Notes under the pieces: model-generated | The model's input: only the letters and a program-made list of their open reading frames with translations | The model's database searches: none | Told to the model about the DNA's origin: nothing | Program-made: the position numbers and the translations under genes | In this document: piece by piece, positions 38,995 to 64,000 of the stretch | How the letters are laid out: each line of letters begins with the position of its first letter | Position numbering within the stretch: position 1 is the first letter of the stretch | Assembly (NCBI GenBank): GCA_028752905.1 | Contig: JAQNBH010000015.1 | Coordinates: 13,344,036 to 13,408,035 of the forward strand | DNA length: 64,000 bases | Source of the DNA: Cladorhizidae sp. MBARI D1340-BT2 | Taxonomy: Eukaryota > Porifera > Demospongiae > Poecilosclerida > Cladorhizidae | Direction: 5' to 3'

Positions 38995-39390
38995 GGCACT
39001 GACAAGGAGAAAGAGGCACTGACATGGAGAAAGAGGCACTGACATGGAGAAAGAGGCACTGACATGGAGAAAGAGGCACTGACATGGAGAAAGAGGCACT
39101 GACATGGAGAAAGAGGCACTAACATGGAGAAAGAGGCACTGTCATGGAGAAAGTGGCACTGACAGGGAGAAAGTGGCACTGACATGGAGAAAGTGGCACT
39201 GACATGGAGAAAGAGGCACTGACATGGAGAAAGAGGCACTGACATGGAGAAAGAGGCACTGACATGGAGAAAGAGGCACTGACATGGAGAAAGAGGCACT
39301 GACATGGAGAAAGAGGCACTGTCATGGAGAAAGTGGCACTGACATGGAGAAAGTGGCACTGTCATGGAGAAAGAGGCACTGACATGGAGA
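38995..39390 (+). repeat. 20-bp minisatellite, block 1
   Basis: About 20 units of gacatggagaaagaggcact with a strict 20-base period. Variants are gtcatgg and aagtggcact. Confidence 0.97.
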
Positions 39391-39850
39391 ACAGAATTCT
39401 TTTGTAATAAATTATCTTCATTTAAATTGTTGCTTGCTTATACTATGAATGTGACCAACTCACCCATGAAGGTCAGAGCTCCTGGCTTTACCCAGCACTG
39501 CTGATCAGACTAGATACAAACATGAGTTCCAAAACTTCAACATTGCTCTCCACATCTCCACAGGCCTAGTGACAGCATGTGCTTATTGCATGTGCTTATT
39601 GCACATGCTCACAAGAAAGAGGGTAGGACAGAGCAACAAACCACAAACAATCAACACTGCACATACATACACACATACATACACCACAACATAATACATC
39701 CACACATACATACACACACAACATAATACATCCACACATACATACACCACAACACAATACATACTCACATACACATACATACACCCTAACATAATGTAGC
39801 TAGCGCAGTGTGTTGGTGATGCTGCCATGGTATCTTATTAGTGTGCTATT
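39391..39850. repeat. 811-bp duplicated unit, left flank copy
   Basis: From acagaattcttttgtaataa the sequence repeats at 40202 after exactly 811 bases, including a possible short minus-strand exon (QCWVKPGALTFM flanked by ctgatcag and gtgagt, about 39460-39505 and 40271-40316) and the start of a CA-rich array. After 39.79 kb the copies diverge. Confidence 0.8.
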
Positions 39851-39858
39851 ATTAGTAG

Positions 39859-40201
39859 GTGACATGGAGAAAGAGGCACTGACATGGCACTGACATGGAG
39901 AAAGAGGCACTGAAATGGAGAAAGAGGCAATGACATGGATAAAGAGGCACTGACATGGAGAAAGTGGCACTGACATGGATAAAGATGCACTGACATGGAG
40001 AAAGTGGCACTGACATGGAGAAAGTGGCACTGACATGGAGAAAGTGGCACTGACATGGAGAAAGAGGCACTGACATGGAGAAAGTGGCACTGACATGGAG
40101 AAAGTGGCACTGACATGGAGAAAGAGGCACTGACATGGAGAAAGAGGCACTGACATGGAGAAAGTGGCACTGTCATGGAGAAAGAGGCACTGACATGGAG
40201 A
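39859..40201 (+). repeat. 20-bp minisatellite, block 2
   Basis: The same 20-bp unit as block 1, with more aagtggcact variants and a 10-base partial unit near 39887. Confidence 0.97.
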
Positions 40202-40479
40202 ACAGAATTCTTTTGTAATAAATTATCTTCATTTAAATTGTTGCTTGCTTATACTATGAATGTGCCCAACTCACCCATGAAGGTCAGAGCTCCTGGCTTT
40301 ACCCACCACTGCTGATCAGACTAGATACAAACACGAGTTCCAAAACTTCAACATTGCTCTCCACATCTCCACAGGCCTAGTGACAGCATGTGCTTATTGC
40401 ATGTGCTTATTGCACATGCTCACAAGAAAGAGGGTAGGACAGAGCAACAAACCACAAACAATCAACACTGCACATACAT

Positions 40480-41515
40480 ACACACATACATACACCACAA
40501 CATAATACATCCACACATACATACACACACAACATAATACATACACACACACATACATACACACGACATAATACATCCACACATACATACACACACAACA
40601 TAATACATCCACACATACATACACACACAACATAATACATCCACACATACATACACACAACATAATACATCCACACATACATACACACCACATAATACAT
40701 CCACACATACACACACACACACCACATAATACATCCACACATACATACACACACAACATAATACATCCACACATACATACACACCACATAATACAACCAC
40801 ACATACATACACACACAACATAATACATCCACACAAACATACAAATACACACACACATACATACATACACACACAACATAATACATCCACACATACATAC
40901 ACACACATACATACACACACAACATAATACATCCACACATACATACACATACACACACACAACATAATACATCCACACATACATACACACACACACCACA
41001 TAATACATCCACACATACATACACACACAACATAATACATCCACACATACATACACACCACATAATACATCCACACATACATACACACACAACATAATAC
41101 ATACATACACATACACACACACATACATACACACACACACAACATAATACATCCACACATACATACACACACATACATACATACACACACAACATAATAC
41201 ATCCACACATACATACACATACACACATACATACATACATGCACACACAACATAATACATCCACACATACATACACATACACACACATACATACATACAC
41301 ACACAACATAATACATACATACACACATACATACATACACACACAACATAATACATCCACACATACATACACACACATACATACATACACACACAACATA
41401 ATACATCCACACATACATACACATACACACACACATACATACACACACAACATAATACATCCACACATACATACACATACACACACACATACATACATAC
41501 ACACACAACATAATA
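40480..41515 (+). repeat. ACACATACATAC-rich array
   Basis: Irregular repeats of acataatacatccacacata plus catacacacac. All three frames stay open on the minus strand for about 350 codons of Cys/Val/Tyr/Met, a consequence of composition, not a gene. Confidence 0.95.
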
Positions 41516-41715
41516 CATATGCATAGTTATCCAACTTTTTCAAACCATTTAAAGTGAGATGTGTGTTTTGTTGTGTTGAGTAATTTGCTAGGATGTATTA
41601 CAGCTACACATTTGCAGAACTTTTTTGGGGGTTGGTTGCTAGTTATAATGCATGGTGTATATATTAAAGCTTTGAATATTGAAAATGACGATATGAAATA
41701 CATTACAGTATCTTA

Positions 41716-41745
41716 GCCCTAGCCCTAGCCCTAGCCCTAGCCCTA
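41716..41745 (+). repeat. (TAGCCC)5 hexamer
   Basis: Five tandem tagccc units. It resembles but is not the animal telomere repeat TTAGGG/CCCTAA. Confidence 0.9.
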
Positions 41746-42890
41746 GTCAAATCCCTTTCTTGAATGCTCTCTATTGTGGCTTTCTTGGCTTCTTTCAATA
41801 AATTTAATTAAATCCGGAACAAATTCGTAGCCTTGTATTGCCGCGCATGGCATATACATATATATATAATTATATAGCTTTTTGTGATTTTTCAATGTCC
41901 AATCGATTTCTGTCAAAATAGTCGATCCAAACTGCATGCTCCCACAATGTACAGTTTAAGTTCATGCTCTTCAGGATGTATTTAATGGAAGCTTTGTAAA
42001 ATGCTATAGCTGCTTGCATGCATAATTCCCACTGATTCTGGGATATATCTCCCGAGTTTATTGAGCTTAGTTTTTGTAATAAGGCCATACATATTTCAGA
42101 AAATGGAAAATAATTTGTATCATCAAGTCAGCGGTCACATCCTCTCTCTGCAAGATATCAGGTTTAATGACTAATCTTGTGAAAAGTTAGTTAGTATCGA
42201 TGGCTTGAAACAATTGTTCAGCTCTACAATCTTCACCAGTGGTCACACACATATTGTAAAAGTTGCTTTCCACACGATCACTATTATTCACATCAAATAT
42301 CGTGACACAAATAGGTAATCATCACTGGAGCTATCACCACAAAATGAAAAAGGATTTTCTTCGTGTACGATACTAGTTGTGTCAGCAATCGCGGAGCCAT
42401 GGCTTCATTCAGTATGCACGTTGTTTTGGTTCTCTGCTACATTTGAAATGCCGTGAGTCTGGAAACATCTTGGAATATAATGGAGACCAAAGATCAGCAG
42501 TAGCAAATGACTAATTGTGCTGAATAAGGAAATTGGTGTGTAGCACTTCAGCTTTGATAGTTTTCTCTGTGATACTGGAGGTTGCAGATGGCATAAAGGA
42601 ACGGAGTGATGACCTTGAGCATTCAACAGCATGCTCCATCTTTTTATGTATATATAGATGTTTCACAATGCTGCTGGTGTCAGCTTTACCCATATGAGAA
42701 CAGGTAACATTCTTTTTGCACAGAATACAAAAAAAAATGCATTATATACCTGTTGTCATTCACTGAAGAGATAGGAAACTCTTTCGCCCATTCTGACTTG
42801 TACAATGTTTTGTATGTAGCAGCACCTCTCAGACTCTGAGCATGATGACTTTCTTTTCTTGGTGGCAGGGGCAGCCAAATCACCCCAAGA
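41740..42890 (-). pseudogene. decayed BED/hAT-related gene
   Basis: Minus-strand fragments appear in the order of BED-finger hAT-derived proteins: YKSEWAKEFPISSVNDN (about 42810), GKADTSSIVKHLYIHKKMEH (about 42690), AEVLHTNFLIQHN (stop) SFATADLWS and MFPDS (about 42540-42450), ENPFSFCGDSSSDD (about 42350), FDVNNSDRVESNFYNMCVTT then GEDCRAEQLFQAID (about 42300-42200), and YKASIKYILKSMNLNCTLWE then HAVWIDYFDRNRLD (about 42000-41890). Several stops and frameshifts show it is dead. Only the family-level assignment is inferred. Confidence 0.65.
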
Positions 42891-42894
42891 TTCT

Positions 42895-43200
42895 AGTTCA
42901 TATCAGTACTGATGACAGCTGTGACATACTGAGATAAACTGCGCTCACTAGCTCAGCATAGAAATTCAATATTTAAGCTAGCTAGTTTGATTGGTTGCAC
43001 TTGGGCAATGGCATAGCTAAATAAACTGTGGTAGTCTCAGTGGTTAAGGTTCAGTCCACTTTATGTATATATACATTCAGAGTAACAATTTGTCCGCGAG
43101 ACCATGAGACCGCGAGATAAATTTTCCGTGAGTCTCACCGTCAATCAGTGAGAGTTGCAACTATCGAGAAAGTTACTCATTATATACACTATACAGTGTT
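42895..43200. other. unrecognised sequence
   Basis: No gene, repeat unit or motif recognised in this stretch. Confidence 0.5.
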
Positions 43201-43465
43201 ATATATTATTATTACCATCATCAATATTATTATTATTATACTATTATTATCATCATTATTGTTGTTATTCTCAATGAACTCTCAATTAATTGACATTACA
43301 ATAACCTCAATAATGAACTTGAAAATAAGTTGATTATTGAGTAGGTTAGGTTGATATTATTATTGTTATTACTATTATTATGTTATTATTATAGCTTTAT
43401 TATTGTTATTATTATTATTATTACCATCATCAATATTATTATTATTATTATTACTATTATTGTTA
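43200..43465. repeat. ATT microsatellite blocks around a fold-back remnant
   Basis: Two ATT/TTA-rich blocks flank 43270-43345, whose words (ctcaatgaactctcaattaa, tgacattacaataacctcaa, aagttgattattgag) match the arms of the hammerhead-like family without a core. Confidence 0.6.
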
Positions 43466-45412
43466 TCATCAATCATCACAAGTCCCGTTGTGGAGTTGGG
43501 CATAATGTATCTATGTATGTATGTTTGTATGTACTACGTTCACCCTTATTTTTTTGAATGGATCACCCAATGAATAATGTGGGGCTTATGTAAACCAGGA
43601 ATGGTGGTCATAGCGATAATTATAATTATAGAGAGGACCCCTCCTGGCAGCAGCTTCGGAAGGTGGGGCTGTGCTTACCAATAGAACAAGCAAACCTGGA
43701 ATGGACCTTTGTATGCAGGTTGTGTGTGTGTGTATATGGAGGGGGGTGGAGAGGGGGAGACTTAAATTGATACAACATAGGTACAAGATCCTTGAAGACC
43801 AAATTTCATGGTGGTATTGATGTTTTTTTGGAGGTGTGGACGTCATTTACTAATTAGCCACATCAAAACAGAAGTGGTCGGGCATCCCGATATATAGGTT
43901 AATATTTTTCAGCAAGGGTTCCAGTTATATATATACAACTAAAGTGTTATTTTGGCTAAATGCACCAAAAACCACTGTTCAGGGTAATAAGAAGCTTCCA
44001 TATATATATGGTTGCGACTTATACTCAAGTACATATAAATATAATTATTATACTCTCAAGTCTCAATTGACATAATTTTATAAAAATTACAGTGACCTTC
44101 TCACTAATCGACTTGATTATTTTGAAGGTCATTGTAAGTATAATATTATATGTTTACTTCAACTCATAATATACAGACATACATGCACTCGAATGTTCTT
44201 CAAGTAACCATAGCACTTGTATTGTCATCTGTATAGGCATTCTAGTTGCTAGATATATTATGCATACCAAGTTGAAATCCCAAAGTGAATGTTATTCTGC
44301 CTGCTGAACAATCCTAACAGCCATGTGGTCCAAAACAAATGCAATTCACCACTTAGCATTCATTCCTATTAACCTCACAGGACTCTCGATGGGACGGGTT
44401 TCTTGAGCTGTTAACATATTCATGTGACAAAGCATAACGGCATCTCTAGTGCATCAAGTTTCAGCTTCTCTGTTTTCAATGTCAACACTTCAACTGAAAT
44501 GTTGGCACTCAAAAAGCGGATTGAAAGAGAAACCTTCAAGTATTTGATGTCAGCTAAAAATAAGGCATATCTAGTGGTCGGTTTAGATGCATTGGTGCAC
44601 ACAAAATCAGGGGGTGAATAAAATGAAATCGATCCAAAAGGAGGGGAGGGGGGGATGAATAGTTTCCCTGACAATGACAACAATGTGCACCACACATGAA
44701 GGAACATTGTCCTGCCATGTGCACTGCACATCGAAGGGTATATAAAACTCGAGTGTTCTCTTTGTCTCTGTGTGAGCAAGTCATGTTGGTTGGGCTCAAT
44801 CCTCGGTTTATCCAGTGGACCTGTGCTATGCTCACTTCCTTCCATTTATCGGTGGCCAATAAAAATAGTATACAACGACTTTCAATCATCCTCGCTCAAG
44901 CTTTTGTCTAGATGCTCTACCCTTCACCAGGTAGAGCATCTAGCCAAAAACATCAAGGGAGTAAATTCAAGTGAGGAAGTCATTGAATCTACAACATGTC
45001 AACCGAAAGTTAGTTGAGAATAAAAAATATATATATTCATACACTGTAAATACACGTTAACATGTGCTAATGAGAAATCATAATTTTTTATATTTTAAGA
45101 TGTGGAAGGAATTAAAACATGACAGAAAAAAATCAGTACTATATATATATATAATATATATAATTATACATAATCAAGTGCCAGAAAAGACAAAAAAAAT
45201 ACCATACACAAGCAAACAAGCCTGTAAAAGACATCGTCCGTTCATATTGTATTACGGGTACCAACAAGGACAAAAGCAACACAAAAAATGCATAATATAG
45301 CATAATATAATAATAATAATATTGAAAAAAAGTAGCAGATTTTTCTTAGTGAAAAGCTAGAATTCAAGTAAGAGTTACATATTGTTAAAATGAGATCTGA
45401 ACGAGTTAACGT

Positions 45413-57366
<11,954 letters not shown>

Positions 57367-58177
57367 CTGCACGAGGAGAGCAGGGAGATAGGTAAAAATA
57401 TATTAAACACGACTCTTCCTAACTGCTACTAAGTTGGTTGTTCTTTGTCATTGGCCATAATTTGCTTTTGCCTGAAAGGTGAACGAAGGCTCCACAACAG
57501 GTAAGGTGTTTCTTACATTCAGACACACACACAACCATTATGTCTGCAATGCAAGAATGGAATCCTAGTGTGCTAGAATAAGACTCAGACGCAAGCAAGC
57601 ACATACATGCCTACCTACTTCAGTGGTGCAGTAACAAAGTGTGGGGCTCAAGCAAGAGCGACCAGAACCTCTCATTCTGCTTGCTCATATCTTGTGGAAG
57701 CTACTGTAGCTGGCTTTGCATTTGTGGCCTAGACTAGCGGCATATACATATCCACTTAGGAAATACTTGGCAAACCATTAGCACTAATTGAGACGATAAG
57801 TACATGCAGTCTGTGTTCCCAGACATTATCTGTAACTATGTTTGTAATGGAGAGCAGAAGATGCTGAACAACAAATGGAGTGTGGGAACTTCCGCTCGAC
57901 TGTCCCAGGAACTCGGCTCAACTCTTTCGTTCGAGCTAAAGGTCAGCTTTGCGAGGAACAGTTCGAAAATATGCACGTAACTATGTGATAATTGATTAAC
58001 CTAAGGTATGAATAAGCTATGCAGCCACACCCTTTATCTGATGTACTCGTACCCATTAACCATTAACTGTACCTTCTATGCACCGCTGTTAATACCAAGG
58101 CAACGCATCCCCATGAAAACACTCGAAGCAATATAACTAGCGGAGACCTGCACACAAGCTCGATAGGACAAGCCAAG

Positions 58178-58840
58178 CCCAGCATGCCAGGCAATACCTT
58201 AACAATGCAATCACAACTGATACAGGGCCAGGCAATAGCTTAACAATGCAATCACAACTGATACAGGGCCAGGCAATAGCTTAACAATGCAATCACAACT
58301 GATACAGGGCCAGGCAATAGCTTAACAATGCAATCACAACTGATACAGGGCCAGGCAATAGCTTAACAATGCAATGACAACTGATACAGGGCCAGGCAAT
58401 ATCTTAACAATGCAATCACAACTGATACAGGGCCAGGCAATACCTTAACAATGCAATCACAACTGATACAGTGTCAGGCAATATCTTAACAATGCAATCA
58501 CAACTGATACAGTGCCAGGCAATATCTTAACAATGCAATCACAACTGATACAGGGCCAGGCAATATCTTAACAATGCAATCACAACTGATACAGGGCCAG
58601 GCAATAGCTTAACAATGCAATGATAACTGATACAGGGCCAGGCAATAGCTTAACAATGCAATGATAACTGATACAGTGCCAGGCAATATCTTAACAATGC
58701 AATCACAACTGATACAGGGCCAGGCAATAGCTTAACAATGCAATCACAACTGATACAGGGCCAGGCAATAGCTTAACAATGCAATGATAACTGATACAGG
58801 GCCAGGCAATAGCTTAACAATGCAATGATAACTGATTAAG
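58178..58840 (+). repeat. 41-bp minisatellite, copy B
   Basis: Sixteen units in the same order as 19553-20215. Confidence 0.95.
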
Positions 58841-59184
58841 TGCTGCTAGGTAGCATCAGCAATGCTGAGACAGGAAGAGACAGTCGACATGTCAGGAGAG
58901 TGCAGGACCCCAGGACTAGGTAAGGTGACAAGACAAAACGAGATGCCAGGAGAGAGAGAGCATATGCATAGCCAGACAGGCTGCTTGGGAGCACAGTCCC
59001 TGTAACTGCCTGCTCCAAAAATACTCCAAGTGTCTTGAATGCTTTGCTAAGGCAGTAAACAGGACAGCTCTGCATGTTGCCATTAGTTACATGTTCTACA
59101 TGTATCTGCTGGTAGCAAAGACCACGTCCAACAGTCGCATGTAATGAAGATGAAACTGGCTCTAATAAGGACACACATACTCAT

Positions 59185-59790
59185 ACATGTGCACATACAC
59201 ATAATAATACTACACTAATCACACACACTACACTAATCACACACACTACACTAATCACACACACATACTAATACTACATTAATAATAATACTAGACCAAT
59301 CACACACACACTAATACTACACTAATCACACACACACTAATACTACACTAATCACACACACACTAATACTACACTAATCACACACAACACTAACCACACA
59401 CAATAATACTATACTAATCACACCGACACAATAATACTATACTAATCACACACACACACACAACAATACACACACAATAATACTGCACTAATCACACACA
59501 TACACTAACCACACACATAATAATACTACACTAATCACACACAATAATACTACACTAATCACACACACACACAATAATACACACAATAATACTACACTAA
59601 TCACACACACACAATAATACTATACTAATCACACACACACAATAATACTATACTAATCACACACACACAATAATACTACACTAATCACACACATACACAA
59701 TAATACTACAATAATCACACACATACACAATAATACTACAATAATCAAAGACACAATAATACTGTACTAATCACACACAATACTATACTT
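59185..59790 (+). repeat. CA-rich compound array, copy B
   Basis: Same length as 20560-21165. Confidence 0.9.
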
Positions 59791-60074
59791 GCACACGCAC
59801 ACATTCAAGTAATCACTACTCTGAGCGTCTCATTTGATGATCTCTTAATTGGGGGAGTAGCAGGTGTGCTTGCTTGTAGCTAGACAAATATTTACTAGCG
59901 TTCATCTTGGATAGAGAGGGGGAACTCCAACAAATACTGGGAAGGACCACCTGTCAACATGACATGATATCCATGGGGTCACCTGTCAACATGACATGAT
60001 ATCCATGGGGCCAGTCCAGTCATGATGATCCAGTAAGTATCCCCCCCCCCCCCCCTCCGCCATACAGCCATTGT

Positions 60075-60295
60075 GAATCTACTTCAGTTGATCCAGTACG
60101 TGTCCCATAGAGCTATTGTCAACCTATTTTCAGCCTGCCTCAACTCAGCGTGATGTTGATCCAGTGTGTGTCCCCATACAGCTATTGTCAACCCACTTCA
60201 ACCCAGTGTAGTGTTGATCTAGTGTGTGGCCCCACAGAGCTCTAGTCAAACCTACTTCAACCCAGTGTATGTTGGTCCGGTGTGTGTCCCCAATA
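60075..60295 (+). repeat. about 65-bp minisatellite, copy B
   Basis: Counterpart of 21450-21670. Confidence 0.75.
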
Positions 60296-60414
60296 CAAGG
60301 GATTCTAATACTGTCACAGAGTTCTTAGCGTGGGGAGGCCGACTATATCATAGATCCTGGAATAGATACTTACATGTAGGGCTATCTCAGATATCCCTAG
60401 AACACCCCCAGCCC

Positions 60415-62754
60415 CAGTGTTTGCATTTTATTAACCCAATCCAGTGGGTAAAACCTGTGTTTTAGGTATTTCTCCCAGGTTTTACCTCTATTTTACCCGG
60501 GTTTTACCCAGGTATTACCCAGTGATATATTTGTAGCCCTGTCACAGCCCTGTCCCAGAGCAACAAGTGTCTGGGTGGTGGTGGACACCAGGGCTATTTA
60601 AAAGGCAAGCAAATACCACACAGGTCATCATTCAATGCTTACAGTTTAGTAAGTGTACTGCAATTACAACTGAAATTCTGCTATTCAAAAGTCACTATGT
60701 TCAAGGGTGGATGGCCAAAGAATATTGTGTGGCATCACTTCATCCAACAGGAAGGCAAGAAAGCACAATGCAGGAAGTGTTTCCATTTGTTATCAGCAAA
60801 AGTGGAGTGCCTCATCGCTCATCACAAAAGATGTTCGGGTATATCTCTTGTGACTACCCCGCAAAAGAGACCTGCATGTGACTTATCAGATTGCCAGGAT
60901 GAAATCGGAGAAGCTGAACAACCATCATCCAGCCATGTAGTCTCCTCTCTTCCTCCCCCTGCAAAGAAGCAGGACAGACTGTCTCAATGATCACCTTGTC
61001 ACAACTACACCAGTCCAAAAGCAAGACCTGGACCAGGCATGGGCTGATCTGTTGTATGCCACCAACACACCCTTCAACTTTGCTGATCACCCATTATTCA
61101 AGCAAGTTTGCAACATGATGCGCCCAGGATATGTACCTCCAACAGCCAAGCACATCGGTGGCTCACTTCTTGATAATTCGCACAACCAACTTCAATCAAA
61201 GATGAGGCAATAGCTACAGAATAAGCCCACAACTATCCAACAGGATGGCCGGACTAACATCAAGGATGACCCCATCATTGCCACTTCTCTCACTGCTGGT
61301 GGTATAGGCTACTTCCATGATGCTCATGACTCCATATCCACCAAGAAAACTGCAGAAGTATGCAAAGATCTTCTTTTGGACTCTATCAAGACAGCAGAGA
61401 GCAAGTATGACTGTGAAGTACTGAACTGCTGCACAGACAACGAGAACAAAATGAAGAAAGTGCATGAAGAAGTCCACAAAGAGCATCTGATGTCAACGTA
61501 TATGGCTGCATGAGTCACCTGAACCTTCTTTGTCAAGACCTGTCCACTCCATGGGTCATGGAGCATGTCAAGTCCATCCTTTAAACATGTCCACCGTTCC
61601 CATGGATGGTTGAGGGAGTCACTTGGCCATGTTAAACACAAATTGCCTTGTCCTACATGCTGGAATAGTAATCTGGATTGTCTGAAATCATTTATGACCA
61701 ATCATTCCATCTACAAGAAAATAGCCATAGACAATGCTGATGAGATGGATCCCATTATTGTTAGTAAGTAAGATCAAGAATCTAGGTATTCTATGTGCTG
61801 CTGGAGATCTCCTTGAACAACTCAAACCTATTACTGTTGCCATCAACAAATGTCAAAGTGATAGCTGCATGATTGCTGATGCTACACATCACTACCTCTC
61901 CCTCCTTAAAGAGCCCTATCTGGAACCCCACCAGGATGATATCAAAAAACGCTTTGCTGCAGTGGTTAAGGTTGGCCACCTTGCTGCCTACCTACTTCAC
62001 CCTAAGTATCAGGGCCAGTTACTTAGTGATTATCAGATTGAGGATGCCAAAGCTTGGCTGAAGACGAAAAGCCAAGCATTCCTCAGCACAGCCATCTCTT
62101 TTGAGGCTCAGGAGGCCCCATTCCCTTCATCCTACTTTGAGCCTGGTGCCACTGAAACCCCACCTCTCACTTAGTGGAAAGGTGTAGACAAGAGGTGTGC
62201 CCTGCCCCTTGGATTCATGCAACTTATGAAGCAACTCCACACTGCAGTTGCATCTTCCAGCTCCATAGAACATATATTTAGCTCCTATGGATTATCCACA
62301 ACAAACTCTGCAACCGCCTGGGAAATGAGAAAGCCCAGAAACTCGTCTTCTGCCACAGGCTCCTGCGAGGACCTCAGGAGATTGACTATTAAATCTGTTT
62401 AACTTGCATATCAATTGGACTTTAATCCCATGAATCTTGTTTAAATATTTAAATAAATCAAAATATATATATACTCTAGTAGACAACCTTGTCACTTGGT
62501 AAATAAATGCTGAGTGAAACACAGCTCCTGTTTTTGTCTAGTTCTTTACAGTTGCCATTTATTGAATGTCTTACTTCCTGATTACAGAGTTAATTTCTTA
62601 TAATATCTTTACAGTTTATAATAAATCTATTGTGTCTATTATTTTATCCTGGGTTATATCCATGTTTGAGTAATACCTGGGGGTAAATGGTATTTAACCC
62701 AACCCGGGTTAAACACGGGTTACACCCAAGCCCTGGTAAAACCTGCGAACTCTG
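60415..62754 (+). mobile_element. hAT DNA transposon, inactive, copy B
   Basis: Same ends, flanks and internal lesions as 21790-24129, so the element was inserted and broken before the two copies separated. Confidence 0.75.
60697..62398 (+). pseudogene. BED-finger hAT transposase, broken, copy B
   Basis: Same stops and frameshifts as 22072-23773. Confidence 0.8.
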
Positions 62755-62761
62755 CCATCAG

Positions 62762-63425
62762 CCCTCCACTAGCCTTAGAATACGCCTAGCCCTGCAGTAG
62801 CCTTACAACAAGACTAGCCCTACTAGGAGGACGCCTAGCCCTACAGTAGCCTTACAATAAGCCTAGCCCTACTAGGAGGACGCCTAGCCCTACAGTAGCG
62901 TTACAATAAGCCTAGCCCTACTAGGAGGACGCCTAGCCCTACAGTAGCGTTACAATAAGCCTAGCCCTACTAGGAGGACACCTAGCCCTGCAGTAGCCTT
63001 AGAGTAAGCCTAGCCCTACTAGCCTTAGAATACATCTAGCTCTACCACCACTAGCCTTACTAGCCTTAGAATAGGCCTAGCCCTACCACTAGCCTTAGAA
63101 TACGCCTAGCCCTACCACTAGCCTTAGAATACGCCTAGCCCTACCACTAGCCTTAGAATACGCCTAGCCCTACACTAGCCTTAGAATACGCCTAGCCCTA
63201 CCACTAGCCTTAGAATACGCCTAGCCCTACACTAGCCTTAAAATATGCCTAGCCCTGACCACTGGCATACCTCTAGCCCTACTAACTTGACCTAGAATAC
63301 CTTAATGCCTACCACTAGAATACCACTAACCATAATCCAAGAATATCCCTGGCCCTAGAATACCCCAAATACCATTAGCTCTAGAAACCTCTAGCCCTAG
63401 AATACCCTTAGCACCACTAGCCCTA
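62762..63425 (+). repeat. CTAG-rich minisatellite, copy B
   Basis: Counterpart of 24137-24800. Confidence 0.9.
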
Positions 63426-63701
63426 ACTACAATGCTGTCAGTTACATACTTACAAGCAACCAAGCAACAACTAGCTGACCTGGACCAATGAATTGGCGAT
63501 AAATATACACTCTGGAGTCACTGCAGCTCAGCTATTACTTACAATGTAGCTCAATTGAGAATTGCATCACAACAGAACCACAATTTATGCAACATAGTTA
63601 CAATGTAACATAGCTTAACTAAATCAAACACAAATCAACTAGTGTAACAAAGCATTAACTACAACTCTCAATGAACTCTCAGTTGACATAACATTACAAT
63701 A

Positions 63702-63832
63702 TAATCAACTTGAAATTGTATTCTCTCAACAGTTCGACTAGATGCTCTAGCCTTCATCAGGAGAATAATGATGAAGGCTAGAGCATCTAGTCGAAACGTC
63801 GAGAGAATACAAATTTTTTTCAAGTTGATTAA
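63702..63832. ncRNA. fold-back element with hammerhead-like cores, copy B
   Basis: Identical to 25077-25207, including the GAAC and ATGATGA lesions on opposite arms. Confidence 0.55.
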
Positions 63833-64000
63833 CTACAATCATTGGAACATTGGTAATTAATGCAACGTAAAAGTGCAACACAATGTAACACGACATTAGC
63901 TGCAATGTAACACACAGTAACACCACATAACTACAAGGCATTCCCAGTGAAACACAACATAACATACACAAGTTTAGATCAGCTTGCCAGATACCTACTA

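Noticed and set aside
38556..40176. SVPLSPCQCLFLHVSASF-type frames
   Set aside because: They are frames through the 20-bp minisatellite (period 60 bases equals 20 codons), seen in several frames and in both blocks.
40394..41543. Three overlapping 350-380 codon frames of Cys/Tyr/Val/Met
   Set aside because: All three minus-strand frames are open because the array consists of ACAT/ACAC words. No domain, splice or start context supports a gene.
41716..41745. Telomeric or interstitial telomere repeat
   Set aside because: The hexamer is TAGCCC (GGGCTA), not CCCTAA (TTAGGG), and only five units are present.

Overview
The window is intron- and repeat-rich DNA from an animal nuclear genome. The best guess is an early-branching marine invertebrate such as a sponge, with low confidence on the lineage. 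The evidence is a spliced protein kinase C gene with canonical GT-AG introns, many metazoan-type transposon remnants (hAT, pogo/Tigger, PIF-like, non-LTR retrotransposons) and a very high density of minisatellites. No rRNA, tRNA, CRISPR array or bacterial operon was seen.

The one clearly recognisable host gene is a novel-type protein kinase C (nPKC, epsilon/eta-like) on the minus strand. Ten exons of copy A are visible: 34666-34766, 18579-18741, 17565-17695, 17037-17213, 15707-15907, 15279-15433, 12784-12922, 12255-12443, 8463-8606 and 6786-6932. Their phases agree at every junction. Together they encode about 515 residues: the end of C1A, a complete C1B, the hinge, the whole AGC kinase domain and the C-terminal tail. 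The first half of C1A and any C2 domain, pseudosubstrate, start codon and promoter were not found.

About 20 kb of this locus is present twice in direct orientation: copy A from 3.78 kb to at least 25.38 kb and copy B from 43.72 kb to the window end. The spacing is about 38.62 kb, so nine exons (C1B to stop) recur in copy B at 45.41-57.37 kb with the same predicted protein. This is either a very recent tandem duplication or two haplotypes joined by the assembler.

Layout: 0-3.6 kb, graveyard of LINE and pogo-like transposase fragments. 3.78-25.4 kb, copy A of the PKC 3' part, whose introns hold minisatellites, a DUF4371-type hAT fragment, a Ras-like exon fragment, a PIF-like MITE and a 2.3 kb dead hAT element. 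25.4-34.5 kb, the rest of one large intron, mostly tandem arrays including a 3.3 kb array of 24-bp units. 34.67 kb, the C1A exon. 35-41.5 kb, further satellites plus candidate exons of an unrecognised minus-strand gene. 41.7-42.9 kb, a decayed BED/hAT pseudogene on the minus strand. 43.7-64 kb, copy B.

The most interesting non-coding signal is a dispersed family of short fold-back elements carrying a hammerhead-ribozyme-like core (CTGATGA, a 7-bp stem, then GAAA and CGTC). The best copy is at 25.08-25.21 kb (repeated at 63.70-63.83 kb), and more degenerate relatives occur at 6.2, 14.0, 44.8 and 52.7 kb.
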